From Hypsibius dujardini (Eukaryota; Tardigrada; Eutardigrada; Parachela; Hypsibiidae): DNA of 64,000 nucleotides. The notes under the pieces are model-generated. The model made no database searches and had not been told where the DNA came from. It saw nothing but the letters and a program-made list of their open reading frames with translations. The stretch covers positions 1 to 64,000 of the forward strand of contig LRSR01000649.1 in the NCBI GenBank assembly GCA_001579985.1, read 5' to 3'. This document shows, piece by piece, positions 60,847 through 64,000 of the stretch. The translations under genes and the position numbers were made by a program. How positions within the stretch are numbered: position 1 is the stretch's first letter; every line of letters starts with the position of its first letter.

Positions 60847-63800
60847 ATGAAGGTCTTGCTTGCACAAGTTCTATTTTGGATGGGTATCCGGGTTCTCAGC
60901 TCGGCAAGCACGACAAAGTTAAAGGTCACTATTCGCTCCGGCGGGGCCACAATCCCAGCGAATGTTTACAAGGTAAGTAAGTCGTCATCAGGAGGATCAT
61001 TTCTGTGTCCCGGCTCTGGAGCAAAATTTAGTAACGGCCCAAGTAAAATGAGACCATTGGAGTTTATGATATAAAAAATATTTAGTTCTACAGTTGACGA
61101 AAATAAAAGACAACATTTGAAATGAAGTGTGACATAATATGAAAAATAACCTTGGAAGGTTTATGTATTTGAACGGTACCAAAATGCACAGCTCTACAGT
61201 ACTCACTACTCACTTTAGAGAAGCTGTCAGATTTCAACGGTATTTTTCGATAGGTGTGGAAGCCGGTATACCAGGCCTTTCGCTCTCAATACTCAGACGT
61301 TGACCTCAAATTCGAGCCAGTCGGCCCCGATGTCGGTATGCGGAAATTCCTAACAGGAGAGTACCAGTACGCTGCTTTGAACGATGATCTCAGCGCCGAG
61401 CAATACGCCAACTACTCCGACTTCCAACTTTTTCCAACATTTGCACTGTATGTAATCCCACTATAACTGTGAGGTTAGCGTTTTAAAGCTGCAGCTGACT
61501 CAACGCAAAAATACTTTCAAAATATATATTTGGGGTTTGCGTATAGGCCAGTTTCTATTGTCTACAATGTGCCCGAAATATCACAGAATGCTGATGTTGC
61601 CGGAACAGGAGCGCCCGGGCGATCATATAACAATCTTAACTTGACCAGAGAAACTTTGATCGGAATATTTAACGGAACTATCAAGTACTGGAACGATTCC
61701 TTGCTGGTTGCCGACAACCTCGGTTTGGCAGAGGTGTCGCAGAGAATAATGGTCGTGGTCCGGAAAGACAATGCTGGGACGACGAGCATTTTTACGCGAG
61801 CTCTAGCTGCCATGTCCGCTGACTGGAGAGAGAATAAGTTTCTTCCATTTCAAGATGGTAACCTGCCAGTCATTTTGCTAGCGTCCATGCCATTCTGGCT
61901 GTCTGTCTTCATGGATGCACATCTGCCCGTCTATGTGCCTGTTTGTCTGTCTGTATGCCTGTCTGCATCTTTTACTGTAATTATACATCGCTTGATCCTT
62001 AGGCTGCACAAAGACCGATGTTCCAAGAAAATGGAGCCCCGCGATGCGCGTTGCTTGTGTCACTCAGAATCTCGGTCAGGCTTTTTTTGTCCTCAACACC
62101 CGTTACACCATCGGTTACGTCGGTTCATCCGAAGCGAGGGACGCTCAAATCCCCGATGCCCGTCTTCTAAACCAAGGAAATAGCTGGGTGCGACCAAGCG
62201 TAGAAACCATTCAAGCCGCCATGGATAACGCTTCGACCGATTTGGGGCCTCGCTTAACCGGATCGCTCGTTAACGCAGCGGGGACTTATTCCTACCCCAT
62301 CGCCGGCTATACCTACATTTTGATGCGGAAGACTACCATGAAAAACTGTACGGAAGCAATGGAACTGTACCGAATGTTCAATTATCTCCTGGAGAACGAT
62401 TTCGCTCAGAGCGTCGTGTCTGACTCGATCAACGCCCCATTAAGGTGAGGACGTCTATAGCTGAAATGCTTTGAATTATATTTCCGGGCCGCCATTTTAA
62501 AAGAGCTTATGTTATAGTCTCAAGATATTGTGTAAAAAATGAAGCTGTTGATAAGATAGGAATCAACTATCAAAACTAATTAGTCAATTATTTTTTATAG
62601 CTAAAGTACGGTAAAACTAAAGTATTGTCTGATCAGAATGGACTAATAATTTTAAGGTCGAAGCTGCGGGCACGGAGGTTTACGGGTGTTTTCTGGGGGC
62701 TCGGACTCTTCGCTCGGGCTTTTATGAGGGAACGGGTTTTCGAACGGGTATTTTCTGCGGACACGGGAGTTTTGTTCAGATTTTTGTCATCTTGCGACGC
62801 TTTAAAAGAGTTGAGGTGATCAAGGCCGTTAGTAGACTTGTCAGTACTCAGTACCGTTGACTTTTCCATATAACTTCCATGCCGAAGTGCGATTACCCTA
62901 ACATAGGGGTATTTAATTCTAGTAGTAACGAAAGACATTTTTTTTCGTTAGCAGCCTTCGAAAAGGTTAGCAGAACTGACGGTCAAACGCATCTGCAAAA
63001 TGCTTCTACATTTTTTCTGGACAAACGGTTTGATGCTACAGGATTTTGCTATACATGTGAACACAAACTTTTAACCACCAGAAAGCCCCAGCTGCACTTT
63101 TAAGTATTTAATTCCCGAACAGAAATGACATGATTTTAGTGTTGTCGCTTTGCCTAACATCCCAATCAATCATTCTAATTGTTGCGTGGTGTTACAACTC
63201 CGGTTCTGGAATTTTATTTAATGGGAACCAATTTAACGTCACACAGCTCGTGCGCTGTCGCTATCTATCGAGGAAATACAGTATTTTCAATTGCTAAATC
63301 AGTTTTGCATAATTCTCAATCTCTGACTCAAGAAATCACTTAGTCCGATCGTTTCCAAATGGTAATTGAATTGAAAAGGTATCTGAATGATTCGTTTGCT
63401 AATCCGGATAGACGTTGCGTCCCAACCGAGACATACATATCGGCCTTACCATTACCCGGAAATCACACTAAAACACTAAGGACTCCCCACAAACTGTGCG
63501 TGCGAATTAACAAATTCATACCTATGCGAAAGCGTTTTCTTTTTCAGCAATTCTATTTTTGTCACTTTATCCACATAAAAACACTTGACCCCTCGGTTCA
63601 TGTAAAAGAGCGTCATTTTCTCCTGCTCTTTTCACACACAGCGACGTCGTATTGAAGCAAGTGAAGGAACATGCCCTGGAGGAGATGAAGTGTGAGGGGT
63701 TAAGTGTGTCGGAACTGGTGGCCGTGGCCACATCCATCGAAGACGGCTCGTACGACGCGTGGAAACTGCCGGTGATCATTGTCTGTGCCCTGCTTGGCGC

Positions 63801-64000
63801 AGCCCTCATCATGCTCTGCTTCTTCTACCTCTACATCAAGTACACTCAAAACCGCAGCGCCATCCGGAACACCTTCGTTATCGGGCTCAACATCGTCGAG
63901 ACGGTGACCAAATCGATCGGCTCGTTGCCGACGGTGAGCATGACGTCCTCTAACAACTCTAAGACCAACACCCACGACACCATGGAATGGGCCGCCGGGA
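60847..64000 (+). CDS. GC-E: PstS-like receptor guanylyl cyclase, cut by window end
   Basis: Five exons visible: 60847-60972, 61254-61447, 61547-61857, 62003-62444, and 63642 to beyond 64000. Signal peptide MKVLLAQVLFWMGIRVLSS; ectodomain [73 protein letters not shown] and [11 protein letters not shown]. The TM is [20 protein letters not shown]. The window ends at a WAAG segment, the point where GC-A has an intron; GC-E appears to read on without one. Pseudokinase and cyclase are expected past the edge by comparison with the other four copies, but are not seen. The intron before the last exon lies at the same place and phase as in GC-A. Intron 3 carries a (GTCT)n tract. Confidence 0.9.
61890..61975. 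repeat. Degenerate (GTCT)n tract, GC-E intron 3
   Basis: CTGTCTG and CCTGT units between the donor at 61858 and the acceptor before 62003. Confidence 0.75.

Noticed and set aside
33515-64000. Bacterial contamination or a recent bacterial gene insert as the source of the PstS-like segments.
   Set aside because: Each segment is split by several GT-AG introns and joins in phase to an animal-type receptor cyclase, in five copies.

Overview
This window is nuclear DNA of an animal with a compact, intron-rich genome. Evidence: GT-AG introns throughout, metazoan families (MARK/Par-1 kinase, class A GPCR, FBXO7-like F-box protein, natriuretic-peptide-receptor-like ectodomain, receptor guanylyl cyclases), and many degenerate (GTCT)n arrays, several of them in introns. 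I cannot fix the phylum; a small-genome invertebrate such as a tardigrade or a sponge would fit, but that is a guess. Exon models below were built by eye from splice sites and reading phase. Except for the MATH-BTB locus, every model closes in frame; two genes are cut by the window edges.

Layout: (1) 1-11,337, minus strand: 5' two thirds of a MARK/Par-1 kinase gene whose 3' end lies off the window, with a 7.3 kb first intron. (2) 14,243-20,214, plus: an 11-exon melatonin/Moody/Tre1-like GPCR. (3) 21,305-23,672, minus: a MATH-BTB gene with several lesions, probably a pseudogene. (4) 25,421-28,985, plus: a 509-aa ANF-receptor-like membrane protein with one TM segment and a very short tail, resembling a clearance receptor (NPR-C type). 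(5) 29,123-31,428, minus: an FBXO7-like F-box protein. (6) 33,515-64,000, plus: five tandem, head-to-tail receptor guanylyl cyclase genes, called here GC-A to GC-E, interrupted once by (7) a minus-strand lipocalin-like gene at 44,593-45,918.

The notable system is the array. Each complete copy (about 1,030-1,040 codons) has a signal peptide, an ectodomain that looks like the bacterial phosphate-binding protein PstS (or the related DING proteins) instead of the usual ANF-receptor fold, one TM segment, a pseudokinase domain, a dimerisation helix, and a complete class III guanylyl cyclase domain with GTP-specifying residues. The simplest reading is a family of small-ligand (perhaps phosphate or another oxyanion) sensors that make cGMP. 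Copies C and D keep PstS-like anion-site residues; A, B and E differ at the same positions. GC-D carries an in-frame TGA in its pseudokinase domain. The catalytic exon and its upstream intron are nearly identical between copies whose other introns are unrelated, which points to gene conversion.

Mobile and repeat DNA: three non-autonomous hAT-like elements (two with 8-bp target duplications), three fold-back elements, a 226-bp tandem duplication and numerous microsatellites. No LTR element, retrovirus, CRISPR array, tRNA or rRNA was recognised.
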